Below, in pieces: positions 45,061 through 55,800 of a stretch of 64,000 nt of DNA. The notes under the pieces are model-generated. The model did not search any database and had not been told where the DNA came from. It saw nothing but the letters and a program-made list of their open reading frames with translations. Every line of letters begins with the position of its first letter. The stretch's first letter is position 1. This DNA comes from Symbiodinium natans (Eukaryota; Sar; Dinophyceae; Suessiales; Symbiodiniaceae), in the NCBI GenBank assembly GCA_905221605.1, contig CAJNDS010002675.1, forward strand, positions 255,788 through 319,787. The letters run 5' to 3'. The position numbers and the translations under genes were made by a program.

Positions 45061-46570
45061 TGAGGAATGCTCAGCTGCGGAGCAGACCACCCCAGTGCAA
45101 CGCACTTGAGACACACTTTCATGGCAGGGAGAAGGGTGGGGGGGGGGGTGGGGGGAAAAGGGACTCTTTTGCGTTTGCTCTCTTGAATCTGAGAGGCTTC
45201 ACAGATTTCCCCTTTATATAAATGGAGGGAGGCAGGGTCTCGGGTCCTGATGTGCCAATATCCGTCTCCGTTTTTGGGTTTGTCGCACGAAAACCCTTTT
45301 TCCTTCCTCGCCTGTGTATCCTCTTGGTCAAACCAGGTGAGACGCCGGAGTTGCGGAGCCTCGTAGCCATGACAGCTCGCAGGGACGTCATAAATTGCCA
45401 GCTCCATTCTCCATCCCCCCCCTAGTCCTAACACGCTGGGGATCTTCAAAGGAAAAAGATGCTCGGCAACCAACTCAAACCCCTAATTCCTGAGGCTGTC
45501 TTGAAAATCTTCTGAAATCTTGAAAGCATCTTGGGCGGCTGAAAGCTCTGCACCTCACCGCTTTTCAGCAGTGGGAGGCCTGTTTGGGGCTCAGTGCCCA
45601 GAGGGGCCCGCTACCCACGGTGCCCAGAGGCGCTTTTTTTTTTAGGAACTTGAAGCGTCAAAACGCGCGGACAGTGGAACAAGCCCGCTAAGTTGCTTGC
45701 GCTGGGCATGAGCGGCAGCAACGTCAATCGAAGACCCAAGCCACGCGGTTGGTGCTATCATACAGGATGCATATCACCAAGAGCAACAGATACGGCTTGC
45801 TCCTTACGTCTCCCCTCAGACAGGAAACTGGAAGAGATGAATTGTGCCAGAGTAACTGACACTTTGACAGTGAGCTGATTTGCATGTTCTTGGAGCCAGC
45901 TGTTCTGTGACTACCGAACAAGAGTTGCCTTGGGAATCAAGGAACCAGGCCAAAGTCTCCACGTACTTGTATTTGCGAACGCCGCCCGGGCAACTCGAAC
46001 GCCGCCGGGCAACTCGGCTGCAGAACAGGGAGCCCTGCACTTGTTGCGTGAGTCATAGGGCATCACGCCCTGCGTGCGCCGCGAGGTGGGCAATCTTGAT
46101 GCCGTGGGCTCAGTGACTGGGTGGGGCTCCGGCTGCCTTTCCGCGCGGTCTTGTGTTGCTCTGTTTTGTTATGTTTGACTGTAAACGCCTAATATGGTCT
46201 TGTAATGTCTTGTGTGTTCTTGTGTACTGAATGCTGACTACGGCTTCAAAATGTCGGTTAACGAGCACACAACAATGCTACGCACAGTGAATAAATGTAA
46301 ACAATGTCTTTTGAAAGTGAAGATTAGCATCATCAAAACCAAAGGTCTTTTCAAGTCTTTTCATTGGTTACTCATTGAAGTGTTGTTGTTGCCATTGTTG
46401 TTAACCTTGTTAGTGCTTTTGTTGTTAGTAGTGGTGGTGATTCCGATAGTAACAGTGGCAGTTGTAAGACGTGAGTTAACAAGCACACAAGAGTATTACA
46501 TGTAGCAAAGCATGCCTTTGACTAGTAATGATTAGCATCAATAAGCCCAATTGGCTTCGTTTTAACTACT
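45061..46570. other. Unique/AT-rich stretch before the retroelement
   Basis: A minus-strand frame 44880-45473 (197 codons) is open across the end of the array but has no recognised domain. 45372-45440 is related to tails of other copies (cgcagggacgtcataaattg; compare 35990 and 39805). Beyond 46130 the base composition becomes AT-rich with no gene seen. Confidence 0.45.
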
Positions 46571-46574
46571 CTTT

Positions 46575-46675
46575 GTATTGTTGTTACTGTTGTCGCTGTC
46601 GTTGTTGTGGTGGTGGTGGTGGTTGTTGTTGTTGTTGTTGTTGTTGCTACTGCTGTTGTTGTTTGTGGTAGTGAT
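46575..46675. repeat. GTT/GGT microsatellite
   Basis: Runs of gttgtt and ggtggt. They are followed to about 46870 by low-complexity sequence rich in ttagttatcagtta-like words. Confidence 0.85.
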
Positions 46676-47197
46676 AGCGGTAGTGGTACTGGAATTAGTT
46701 ATCAGTTAACAGTTATTAATTATTAATTTGCAGTTACTAACTATTCAGTAACAATATCCGATTCTGAAGTTTTCAACTATTCGCTATTAGTTATCAGTTA
46801 TTTGTTAGTATTTATCATGAACAATTACTTATCATTCATCTGAAGTACTTGTTGCTATTATGATTCTGATTATGATTATTCCTTACTGCATACAATCAAA
46901 AAAGAGATGTTAACACGTATGGGCACATTTATCATCACACAAGCCCTAAACCCTAAAACCCTAAAACCTCAACCCCAAGCAGTAAACCGTATAGGATCAG
47001 TGTCGTTTTTGGGCGGGGGGGAAAATCGCTTTTATCGCTTAGGACGGACGTCCCCAACTTGCAGCGGCGCAGGAGTCTCAGCTTCTTTTCGCTCAGCTTC
47101 GCTCCGTAAAGCGACTTCGTTGGACCCCTTGGCCCACTGCCATGGGTTTAGGGTTGAAAGCCATATTCCTGTATGTTCTGGCGTCAGGCAGTGGAGC

Positions 47198-48517
47198 ATG
47201 CTTCAGGTCCACGTACTGCCGGGCCCCTGTGTCGTAACTGCTCAAGTTGTTTGTGAGATGGAGACTGGGAACATAGCATATGTGCGGTGCCATGGGTCCG
47301 CTGGGCAAGTGCCAGTGACAGGGTGGATCATTGCATTGGAGGGTGATGAGGCCATCCTGGCCACGACTCCTTCAGGTGTGAAAGAGGTGCCAAACCAGGC
47401 AACTGCGCAAGGGCACGGGCTTAACGTTGCCTTCATCAGAGTCCCTTCTGCATCCTTGGCCCTGACAAAGCCTGAAGAATGGCAAGGTCCCAAGCTGTCG
47501 GAGATCCCGGGTTTTGTGACAGCCCAGGTAGCGTGGAAGAGTGTGGACAGCGAAGGCCTGAGCAGCAGTGGGGCCGAAAAGGCTGGGCTCACGAAGCCGC
47601 GCAATACCAGAGTAGAACAGGAGATCAAGAACTTGGGGAAGCTCTTTCAGAGGCCTCGAGGGTCAGAGGGCCTAAGCGATGTCGACAGCGAGGACGAGGA
47701 GGACGACAGCGAGGTGGCTGCGGCCGAGTTCCTACGACCAGGTGCTTTCAACAAGATGGGCAAGAAGAAGAATGGGAGCAAAGCCAAACATACCGTCAAA
47801 GACGAGGAGATCAATGTGAAGCAGCTCGTCCTACAGGGACTGGCTGCAGGCCAGACGACGACGGACATGATGCCGCTTTTAATGGTGGCCCTCCTCCAGC
47901 TCCAGGACCAGAAGACAGGGAAGAAGAAGAAGGACAAAGCCCGCGGCTCCAGCAGCAGCGAACTCCTTGGTGGTTCCTCGTCCGAAAGCAGCGAGGGCGA
48001 AGAAGGGGGAAAAGGTCATGGTATGAAAGCCATGGCGACTCTGCATCGGCTTCACGACCAGGTGCGGAAACACCCGAGGCGGGTGTGCGAGATCTTCGAG
48101 AAGGAGGCGCGCGACGAGATGGGGGTAGTGGCAGGCCAAAGCTGGACCCTTCGAGATTACATGAAAAGACATCCGTGGGGCAAATTCAAAGGCATCTACA
48201 GATGCGCGATCCAGGATGTAGCTGCCTACGAGCTCATCCGCGCAGGGAAGCACGACGAGGCCGGAGCTCAGCTGGTCCAGAATATGAAATCGAAACTCCA
48301 ATCGGTTTTGCAAGGGGGCAGTTGGGAGACGGCGTGGCTTCTTACAGGGCTGGCGGATCCGATGCAGAAGCGCGAGTTCGCCGGAACTCGCGAGGAGATG
48401 GCAGTGGTCTCAGGCTACCTCGACGCCCTCCACAAGTTGAAGAAGCGTGTCAAGGAGGCCCAGGGAAGCAGCCAAGCCGACGACGAGGACGAGGCGGCCG
48501 CCGCGTCCCGGAAGTAG
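47198..48517 (+). CDS. Gag-like ORF1 of the DIRS-like element
   Basis: 439 codons from the ATG at 47198 (MLQVHVLPGPCVVTAQVV); the frame is open upstream to 46907, but that part is telomere-like and GC-rich and unlikely to be coding. It has a folded N-terminal part, then acidic and Lys-rich low-complexity stretches (DSEDEEDDSE, KKKNGSK, SSSSELLGGSSSE) and a helical C-terminal third (about residues 275-420). It ends in an acidic tail. No zinc knuckle is seen. The call rests on its position before the RT frame and its charged, structural-protein composition. It is presumed to package element RNA in the cytoplasm. The stop is 14 bp before the ORF2 ATG. Confidence 0.6.
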   Translation: MLQVHVLPGPCVVTAQVVCEMETGNIAYVRCHGSAGQVPVTGWIIALEGDEAILATTPSGVKEVPNQATAQGHGLNVAFIRVPSASLALTKPEEWQGPKLSEIPGFVTAQVAWKSVDSEGLSSSGAEKAGLTKPRNTRVEQEIKNLGKLFQRPRGSEGLSDVDSEDEEDDSEVAAAEFLRPGAFNKMGKKKNGSKAKHTVKDEEINVKQLVLQGLAAGQTTTDMMPLLMVALLQLQDQKTGKKKKDKARGSSSSELLGGSSSESSEGEEGGKGHGMKAMATLHRLHDQVRKHPRRVCEIFEKEARDEMGVVAGQSWTLRDYMKRHPWGKFKGIYRCAIQDVAAYELIRAGKHDEAGAQLVQNMKSKLQSVLQGGSWETAWLLTGLADPMQKREFAGTREEMAVVSGYLDALHKLKKRVKEAQGSSQADDEDEAAAASRK

Positions 48518-48531
48518 GCTCACAGACAACC

Positions 48532-51480
48532 ATGCATGGCGAGGGGCGGCGCTGCCTAAGGCATCCTGCACTTCAAGGCCGGAATTCATCGTTTATGAGT
48601 TATGTGACTTGGTTTGAGAGCGTTCAAGGTGCTTTGCTGGTACGGACTGGCGATGATATACCCTTATTCCCGTGTGTGCTTCCCTTCCCCGAGATCTTGA
48701 CCTTGGATTTTGTTTTTGGAGCAGAACAAGCTACTGTTTGGTGGGCAAAAGCTTTCGTAAACACGTTTGTGGCTTGGTCCAACTTTGTGGTGCTTGGCTG
48801 CCCCAAGAAGGGAAGTTCTGCATACGAGCCGCGGGTGCTCTACCGGGCGGACATCCAGGTGTTTGCTGAGGAGCTACTTGGCGAGGTGGTTGAATTTGCT
48901 TCGGTTGAAATGGTGACCGGGTCCCTTTCGCTTGAGGGCAAGAGATCTCTCTTGGAGGACCTTATGAAGCAGACTTGTGCAAGCTATGGCGTGCAGGTTG
49001 CCGCGCCTTCAGGCGCACTCCCTGTGGCTGCCGAGCGGGTGGCCATCCCGAAGAATGCTGGTGCGGTGGATCCACTGGACTGGCTGCCGGCTGATCAGGC
49101 AGCGACGGTGGCAGGACTTGAGGAGCTCCGTCTTCCTGAGCACTTGTGGGAGGATGTGGTTACGGCTTGTCACCGTGTCCCGGAGGATCAAGAGGCGGAG
49201 CTGGCCCGACAGCTCTTGGAGACCAAGATGGCGGTGCTCGTCCCAGAGAACGATCTGCCGAGAGACTCACGAGGCCAGCTACTCACTGGTGGGCTTTTCT
49301 GCGTTGCTAAGAATGAGACTGAAGATAGACTCATTTTTGATCGTCGCCCAGAAAATGCGACGATGCACAGGCTGGCTTGGGAACGGCTCCCCAGTGGAGC
49401 ATGTTTTACGCGCATGCTGCTGGGCGACAAGCAGTTCCTACGAGGCTCGGGTGACGATCTCCGAAATTTTTATTACACTCTGAGACTTCCAGATTCTTGG
49501 ATTCGTTACAACTCAGTCGGCAGGCCCGTGGACCCCAAGGTAGTTAAAGAGTTCGGCGGCGACGCTGCCAAGGTGCACCGGCTATGTTTCAGGGTACTCG
49601 GTATGGGTGATCGCAACGGCTGCTCGATTGCCCAGGCGACCCATGAAGCTATACTTCGTGCCCATGGACTCTTGTCGCCGACTCAAACTTTGGTTTACGG
49701 CCGACACGTTCCGGATGATGATCTGTGGCAAGGGGTGTACATAGATGATCTGCTGGTGACTCTACGGTTGACTCTCGATAGGCCAGTCCCCTTGGATGGA
49801 TCATTTATACCGCCCGAACCGCAGGCTTCCGACCGAGACATGCAGTGCACCAGGCAAGCTGAGGAGGCCTACCGGAACGCGGGGTTGGAGCGCGCAGCTC
49901 ACAAAGCTTTTCGAGGGGAAGTTCGCTTCAAAGCTTGGGGGGCAGAGGTTGACGGTGTTGGGGGTACAGTTGGTGCTCCTCTGGCTGTGCGGCGTGAGAT
50001 CTGGCTCTTGATCAGCCGATGTGTCCGGGCAGGTCGAGCGAGCAAGGCGGTGCTGCAGAAGTTGGTTGGGTTCTTGGCCTTCGCCTTCCAATTTCGCAGA
50101 GAGTTGTTTTGCCTGATGCATCGGATTTATGTTTTCGTGGCAGGGCTTCCCGAAGACCGTGTGATGAAGCTCCCGGCCTACATCCTGGATGAGCTAAGAG
50201 CCTTGGCTTTGCATCTCCCGTTTGCTCGTTGGAAGATGCGCCGGCGACTGCACCCCACAATCCTAGCTACCGACGCTACTCCGTCGTCAGGCGGGGCTGT
50301 GCGGGCCAAAGCCTCCCAGGCTCTGCTGCAAGAGTTGTGGCGGAGGTCTGAAATGAGAGGGGCTCCGCTACGATTGGACAGGTCAAACCTCGACTTGTCT
50401 GGCCACGCCCCGCTGGAGGTGTCCCACTTTGCAGCGGCGATCTCAGAGTGCCTTCCATGGTATGTGACGGGGAGCTACCACTTCCGACAGACATCCCACA
50501 TAAACCTGCAAGAAGCGAGGGCCTTGCGGCGGGAGGTTATTAAGATGAGCAGCTGTTATACTCACAGGGGTACCATTCAAGTCTGTTTCAACGACTCCCT
50601 TGTCGTCTGCGGCGCTATCAGTAAGGGCCGCTCTTCAAGCTACCGGCTCAACGGAGTGCTCCGTGCTCAGCTGCCGTTCTTGATCATGGCTGATTTGGTG
50701 TTAGCTCTGTTATGGATTGAAACGGAATCGAACTTTGCCGACCACCCGTCACGGTTCAGGCCCCTGCCTTCTCCTTCGAGGCCATCGGCTTGGATGGCCC
50801 GTTTCGGCCCTGGCAGTGATCGCTTACCAGTTGGCTGGGAGATCTTCGCAGGAACTGCTCCAATAACTTTGGCCTACCGAGGGCTAGGCTGGAAGATGCT
50901 GGAGCCCGTCGAGATTCTCACCGGGACCAACGCCTTCGACCCAGAGATTGACAGAAGGATTCGGGATGGGGAGGTAGACTGGCTATGGTTGAGCCCGCCG
51001 TACAGGTCTTTCAGTGCCTTGAGACATCTTGCCCGAGGTGGGCCTCTGCGGCCAGCTGGCGACCCTGAAGGCGATCCTTCCGATGCAAGAATCCAATTGG
51101 GAAATGCGTTGTGGGAACGGGCTCTGGAGCTGGCTGAGTTGATCTGTCAGGCCGGCGGAAACTTCATCCTGGAACATCCTCGCGACAGCAAGGCGTGGCA
51201 GCTTCGTTCGACGGAAGTTTTCATGCGCAGAGAGGGGGTCAGAAGGCATAGACTCGACATGTGCGCTTACCACGGAGGCCCCGAACCTCCCGCCCAAAAG
51301 CCCACAATCCTCATGTCCAATTTTGGCTGGCTTCCGGCCTGTCTCCGATTTTGCCCTGCAAACCATGAGCACGGTGAGCGTCTCCGAGGGGCTCGAGCTC
51401 GAGCTGCTGGGGCGTACCCTTGGGGCTTTGCGGAGGCTGTGGCGAATCAACATGCCAAAGAGGTCAAGGCCAGCGCGTAA
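48532..51480 (+). CDS. RT-RNase H-methyltransferase polyprotein (ORF2)
   Basis: 982 codons from the ATG at 48532; a later ATG at 48595 is possible, and the same frame is open back to 47479 as a shadow of ORF1. RT: RLIFDRRPEN (about 270), LRNFYYTLRLP, LGMGDRNGCSIAQATH, and catalytic YIDD at residues 403-406. RNase H: TDATPSSGG (Asp near 581), HINLQEARAL (Glu), NDSLVVCGAISKGRSSS and ESNFADHPSR. Methyltransferase fold: WEIFAGTAPITLAYRGLGW (about 769-787), WLSPPYRSFSALRH (about 818-831) and NFILEHPRDSKAWQ (about 875-888). In C5-cytosine methyltransferases the second motif is PPC; here Tyr (TAC, 51001-51003) replaces the catalytic Cys. RT copies element RNA to DNA; the methylase role is unknown. 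The C-terminus overlaps ORF3. Confidence 0.9.
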   Translation: MHGEGRRCLRHPALQGRNSSFMSYVTWFESVQGALLVRTGDDIPLFPCVLPFPEILTLDFVFGAEQATVWWAKAFVNTFVAWSNFVVLGCPKKGSSAYEPRVLYRADIQVFAEELLGEVVEFASVEMVTGSLSLEGKRSLLEDLMKQTCASYGVQVAAPSGALPVAAERVAIPKNAGAVDPLDWLPADQAATVAGLEELRLPEHLWEDVVTACHRVPEDQEAELARQLLETKMAVLVPENDLPRDSRGQLLTGGLFCVAKNETEDRLIFDRRPENATMHRLAWERLPSGACFTRMLLGDKQFLRGSGDDLRNFYYTLRLPDSWIRYNSVGRPVDPKVVKEFGGDAAKVHRLCFRVLGMGDRNGCSIAQATHEAILRAHGLLSPTQTLVYGRHVPDDDLWQGVYIDDLLVTLRLTLDRPVPLDGSFIPPEPQASDRDMQCTRQAEEAYRNAGLERAAHKAFRGEVRFKAWGAEVDGVGGTVGAPLAVRREIWLLISRCVRAGRASKAVLQKLVGFLAFAFQFRRELFCLMHRIYVFVAGLPEDRVMKLPAYILDELRALALHLPFARWKMRRRLHPTILATDATPSSGGAVRAKASQALLQELWRRSEMRGAPLRLDRSNLDLSGHAPLEVSHFAAAISECLPWYVTGSYHFRQTSHINLQEARALRREVIKMSSCYTHRGTIQVCFNDSLVVCGAISKGRSSSYRLNGVLRAQLPFLIMADLVLALLWIETESNFADHPSRFRPLPSPSRPSAWMARFGPGSDRLPVGWEIFAGTAPITLAYRGLGWKMLEPVEILTGTNAFDPEIDRRIRDGEVDWLWLSPPYRSFSALRHLARGGPLRPAGDPEGDPSDARIQLGNALWERALELAELICQAGGNFILEHPRDSKAWQLRSTEVFMRREGVRRHRLDMCAYHGGPEPPAQKPTILMSNFGWLPACLRFCPANHEHGERLRGARARAAGAYPWGFAEAVANQHAKEVKASA

Positions 51481-52075
51481 GCTGGCCCAAGCAGCCCTGT
51501 CAAGTGAGTATCGGCAACATCTTCAACAGGCGGGGAGATGGCTGCTGGAAGTGGTGGTTTCGCTTGGCGGCTCTTTGTCCGCTAGATCCTCACCTCCAGT
51601 GGTTGATCGCTGGTTGGAACGCGCTGTGAAGCATGCTTACTCGATGGGGGAGAAGAGATATTGGGTGGTTCTGGGAGTTCTCAGTGTGCAGAGGAGCATG
51701 CGTATGGCCGGGCCATTGTTGAAAGGCACATGGACGTTACTGCGTGGGTGGAGAAGGTTAGAGCCCATTCGCACCCGAATCCCGATGGCGCATCATGTTC
51801 TGCGCGCCTTGCTTCTTACAGCTCTGGCCAGGGGTTTTAGTTTCCGAGGAGCTTTGCGAGCTGAGTTCTGGTCGTTATTCGTTGGGTCATGGTTGGCTTT
51901 CTCTGCACTCCTTCGACCAGGTGAGGTGGATTCTTTAATGGTGGGAGACCTTTGTTTCCCAGAAGGCGCCGAGCTCGGGGAAGGAGTCAGTCTGGTGGTT
52001 GGGATCAGGAGCCCTAAAACACGTAGGGTTTGGAAGCGCCAGTTTGCCTTGGTCCCCAAATCCTATAGACCCTAA
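51323..52075 (+). CDS. Tyrosine recombinase ORF3, C-terminally truncated
   Basis: Up to 250 codons in the +1 frame relative to ORF2, overlapping it by 158 bp. The true start is unknown; the recombinase-like part begins near residue 30. It has a helical core-binding-type domain, then the start of the catalytic domain with the first catalytic arginine in FSALLRPGEVDSLMVGDL (Arg 198, codon 51914-51916), followed by IRSPKTRRVWKRQFALV. The family's later HxxR, His/Trp and nucleophilic Tyr boxes are absent: the frame stops at 52075 and no other frame downstream supplies them. A catalytically complete enzyme is therefore not encoded here. Translation probably depends on frameshifting or internal initiation. 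Confidence 0.75.
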   Translation: MAGFRPVSDFALQTMSTVSVSEGLELELLGRTLGALRRLWRINMPKRSRPARKLAQAALSSEYRQHLQQAGRWLLEVVVSLGGSLSARSSPPVVDRWLERAVKHAYSMGEKRYWVVLGVLSVQRSMRMAGPLLKGTWTLLRGWRRLEPIRTRIPMAHHVLRALLLTALARGFSFRGALRAEFWSLFVGSWLAFSALLRPGEVDSLMVGDLCFPEGAELGEGVSLVVGIRSPKTRRVWKRQFALVPKSYRP

Positions 52076-52800
52076 GCGCTATGGGAGAGAATCCCAAGAC
52101 CCAACAAGACCCCCACATCCCCCAACATCCTCGTCACCTGCATGGTGCGAACCTACGCCGGCGAACTCAGATGTAGTTTTTGTTTTTTTTTGGGGGGGGG
52201 GGGAAGATGGACACTTAAAGGCTATGCTGCACGTGCGTGCCTTGTAAACAAATATACTTTACAAAGGAAACGCCCGCAGAATAGACGCAATGCACCCTTA
52301 GCATCAGCACACTGTGTCCCGGGCGGGGGCGCCAGGGCGCGGAGGGCACGGATCGCGCGGAGCGGGCGCGGAGGGTGCGGAGGGCGCGGAGGGCGCAGAG
52401 CGCGCGGAGGGCGCGGAGCGCGCGCGGAGCGCGGAGGGCGCGGGGGCGCGGCGCGCAGCAGGCGCGGAGGGCGCCAGGGCGTGCGAATGTCACGCTCCCC
52501 ATCCGTGCTCCCCCCCCGAAACCCGTCCGTCAACCTCCAGGCATGGTCCACGCCTCCCCACGCCACACCCCTCTCCCAGCAAAATGTTCCGAACCCCCTC
52601 CCTTGACCGTGTCGTCTCCGCGGCCTCCCGTCAAAATGTTGACCGTCTCCTCTTCGTGGCCTCTTTCGCCACAAAGCGATCCGTAGAACGCCTTCCGCGT
52701 TGAAGCGCCAAACGAGAACCCAAGAACAGAATTGGTTTTCGGGAACTTCCAAGAAAACAAAGAGCACGCGCAGAATAGACGTTAAGCGTCCAAGGCACGG
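52076..52800. repeat. GC-rich stretch with GCGCGGAGG minisatellite
   Basis: Degenerate gcgcggagg units at about 52321-52482. The flanking words cgcagaatagacg recur at 52274 and 52769. The open frames over it (Arg/Ala/Gly-rich) are compositional. No recombinase C-terminus was found here. Confidence 0.75.
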
Positions 52801-55800
52801 GGGGGGGGGGGAGGGGAGGGGGGGGGTTCTTTTTTAAAAGATTTTTAAAGGCTTTCTTAGGCTTTTTAAGGGTTTTTAAGTGGTTTTGGGGTTTTTCGGG
52901 GTTCTTAGGGTAATTTGGTGTGTTTTTAAGGTTTTGTTTTTAGGTGTTTTAGGTTTTTTTAGGGTTTTAAGGGTTGTTTAGGGTTTTAAGGGTTGATCAG
53001 GAACGTATACCCTGTAAGCTGGGAAGTCCCTAAAAAGGCCTTAAATTAAAGGCCCTTAAACAGGCCCTAAGAAGGCCTTAAACCCTGAACCCTAAAAAAG
53101 GCCCTGAATTTTAGGGTTTAGGGTTTATGGTTAATGATGGGGGGTTGTTGGGGGTTCCCGCCAAGTGCGGAGGCGGGCGAGTGGTCCAGCGGATACCTCG
53201 GACCTCTCTGGAGCTTTGGCTTTATAGGGTTTAGGGTTTAGGGTTTAGCGCGCCTTTGTTGGGGGGGTTAGGGTTTAGTTTTTTCGGGGGGTTCGGGGCT
53301 TTATATGGGTTTGGGGTTTAGGGTTTAATTTTTGAGGGTTCGGGGTTTTACATGGTTTGGGGTTTTGGGGTTTTAGGGGTTTAGGGGTTAACCCTAAACC
53401 CTAAACCCTACACTTTTGGGGTCTTCAGGATCTGGGGCTTGGGGACTCGGATCCCAAGTTTTGGGCTAAGCTCATGTTCTTGGACCGCCGAGGCGGGGTC
53501 AAGTCTTGGTCTTGGGCTCAGGGATTCAGATGTTTGGGGATTCAGGGTTTAGGGTTTAGGGTTTAGGGTTTAAGGTTTAGGATTTAAGGTTCAGGGCTTT
53601 GGGGGTTAAATCTTGAGGGCGATGCAGAGGTTGCCCTCCCTTTTCGCGCGAAACCCCAACTCCCAAACCCAAAGCTCTAATACCCTGGACCCTAGAACCC
53701 TGAAACCCTAAAACCCAAAGACCCTACGACCCTGAACCCTAGGTTCAGGGTTCAGGGCCTGGGTGTTATGGCTTCGCCAATGACAAAGCGGGTGCAAGGG
53801 TGCCCCCCCCCCCCCCTCCGCGCCCAAAGTTGCCAAAGCCAACCCCCGAACCGGCCCCACAAAAATCAGCACAAAGACTTTCCCCAAACCCTAAACGCTG
53901 AACCCTGAGCCATCAGCGGTAGCAACCCGAGCTCCAGGGCTTTTGTTTCTCCAAGTTTAGGGTTTTGGGTTTAAACTTAGGGTTTAGGGGTTTCGGGTTT
54001 GGGGTTCTGGGAGCTTCCCCTCATACCACTGTCCCTTTTGCTCTGCGAACTCCAGGAACGACTTCCTAGGTGGCTGCGGGTCTGGCCAGCTCCCTGGAAG
54101 TCTGGGAAGGACGAGGGAACCCTTCACCCCCCGGGCCCCGAAGACCTGAACTCCCAAGCCCTAAACGGCCCCCCAAAGCTTCGAGGTACACTTGCCTGCG
54201 TGACGCCACTCCCAGATGGTCACCAGGACCCCCATTCCCGGTATCCCTAAACCGTAAACGCTAAACCCTAAAGCCTAAATCGGGCCCTTTCTCCTTTTGC
54301 TGGTGTTAGCCCCTTATAGGCCCCTTTGTAAGGGGATCTAGGCCCTCTGCCTTGTAGCTATCCTACGGGTTCCTATAATGGGCCCTAGGGGTACATAGGT
54401 GTGAGGACTTCGGCAAGGGTTTGTACGGGGTAATATAGAGGTAGGATGCTGGTGCTTTGCAGCTGGGCGTGAGTCAGGGCACAGGGTTTAGCCCAAATCC
54501 TCATGGTTCAAGGCAGAGGAGTTTGGAGTTTAGGGCTTGGGGGGGCTTACCATGGCGCGAGTTTGCGAGTTTTTTGGGGTCTTACCGGGCTCCGAACCCC
54601 AAGAGTCCTACGCGCCGAGTGCCGCAGATGCTCTGAGCGTCAGGATTTCATCAACCTCTTCGTCCGCTGATGCGTTGCCAGCGAGGCTTCGTACAGCTCC
54701 AGAAGCAACCCGAAGCAGCCCCCAAAACCCTAAACCCTAAACCGTTAAACCCTACCCCCCCTAAAGCAGCTCTGGCGCTACGGGCTGCTGTACATAGCCG
54801 TGCGGCCGCTCCTTGAGCGAAAGGCCCGCAACCTTTGGCGCACCGGCTTTCGGCCGAAAAGAGGGTCATGAGTTCAGGGCTTCGGGTATCTACCATTATT
54901 TCGACACGAATAACTTTTGTTTTTCGATAGTTGAGTTTTATAGTGTCAACCAACCATAATAACCAGAAGATACAGAGCCAGCCCAGGCCAATCCGAGCCA
55001 AAGCAAGAACCCTAAACCTTAAACCCTAAACCCTAAACCCGTGTTCGGGGCACTTGGAAGGCACTGAAATCACTTGCACGGACGCGCAAAAGGGCACTTG
55101 GGGCCACTTGGGACATGTAAGACACTTAAGACTCTTTCAACACCTGGGACACTTGGATCACTTGGGTCACTTGGAATACTAGGGAGGTTTAGGGTTTAGG
55201 GTTTAGGGTTTAGGGACACTTGGAAACACGTGGGACAATTTGGAACTCTGGGCAAAATTGGAACACTTGAGAACTTGAGAGGCAGCCTTGCTTTGGGCAT
55301 TCAAAGCCGAATGGCCTAAACCCTAAACCCTAAACCCTAAACCCCCTGTGTAAACAGCAGCCCTCAGAAAAGGCCCCCCCCCCCCAAGGCCACCAGGGGC
55401 TTCCAGGAATCAGGACATCAGAGCAAAATCCAGCGCTTTTTTGGTCTAGAATATGTTTAGGCGCTAGGAGACTCCAGCTCCACCTGCATGCCCGCGCCGC
55501 TCTCTGCGTGGTCTCTAAGCCGTTATAGACATTATCGACCTAAGGTTCAGAAGCAAGGTTTCATGTTGCTGCCAGCGGCTCAGCAGTCACGTGGAATCAC
55601 GACACAGCTTCTGCCACCAGTTGCAACATGCATTCGACATGCCTCACACGAAGCCCCTTATCTAAACAACTCCATGCACCATCGCGTAAGCCTGCGGAAC
55701 CCTCACCTTCGCATCCACAACTCGCATGTAGGCAGAGATACCGAAGTCCTCTCCCCCCCCCTAGCCACCGCCACGCAGAGCAGCACTCTCAGTACTGCCA

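Larger units (their letters stand above)
47198..52075 (+). mobile_element. DIRS-like tyrosine-recombinase retrotransposon, 3' truncated
   Basis: Three plus-strand frames carry, in order, a Gag-like protein, reverse transcriptase, RNase H, a methyltransferase-fold domain and the N-terminal part of a tyrosine recombinase. That set and order characterise DIRS-type elements, which integrate through a tyrosine recombinase instead of a DDE integrase. No flanking LTR or split repeat was found. Upstream of 47198 the sequence changes to telomere-like (46945-46985) and GC-rich DNA. Downstream, the recombinase frame ends in sequence unlike a recombinase. The frames are intact, so the copy is fairly young apart from the lost 3' end. 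Confidence 0.8.

Noticed and set aside
52142-52767. Arg/Ala/Pro-rich frames near 52.2-52.7 kb as genes
   Set aside because: Open on several overlapping frames of both strands because of the GC-rich minisatellite.
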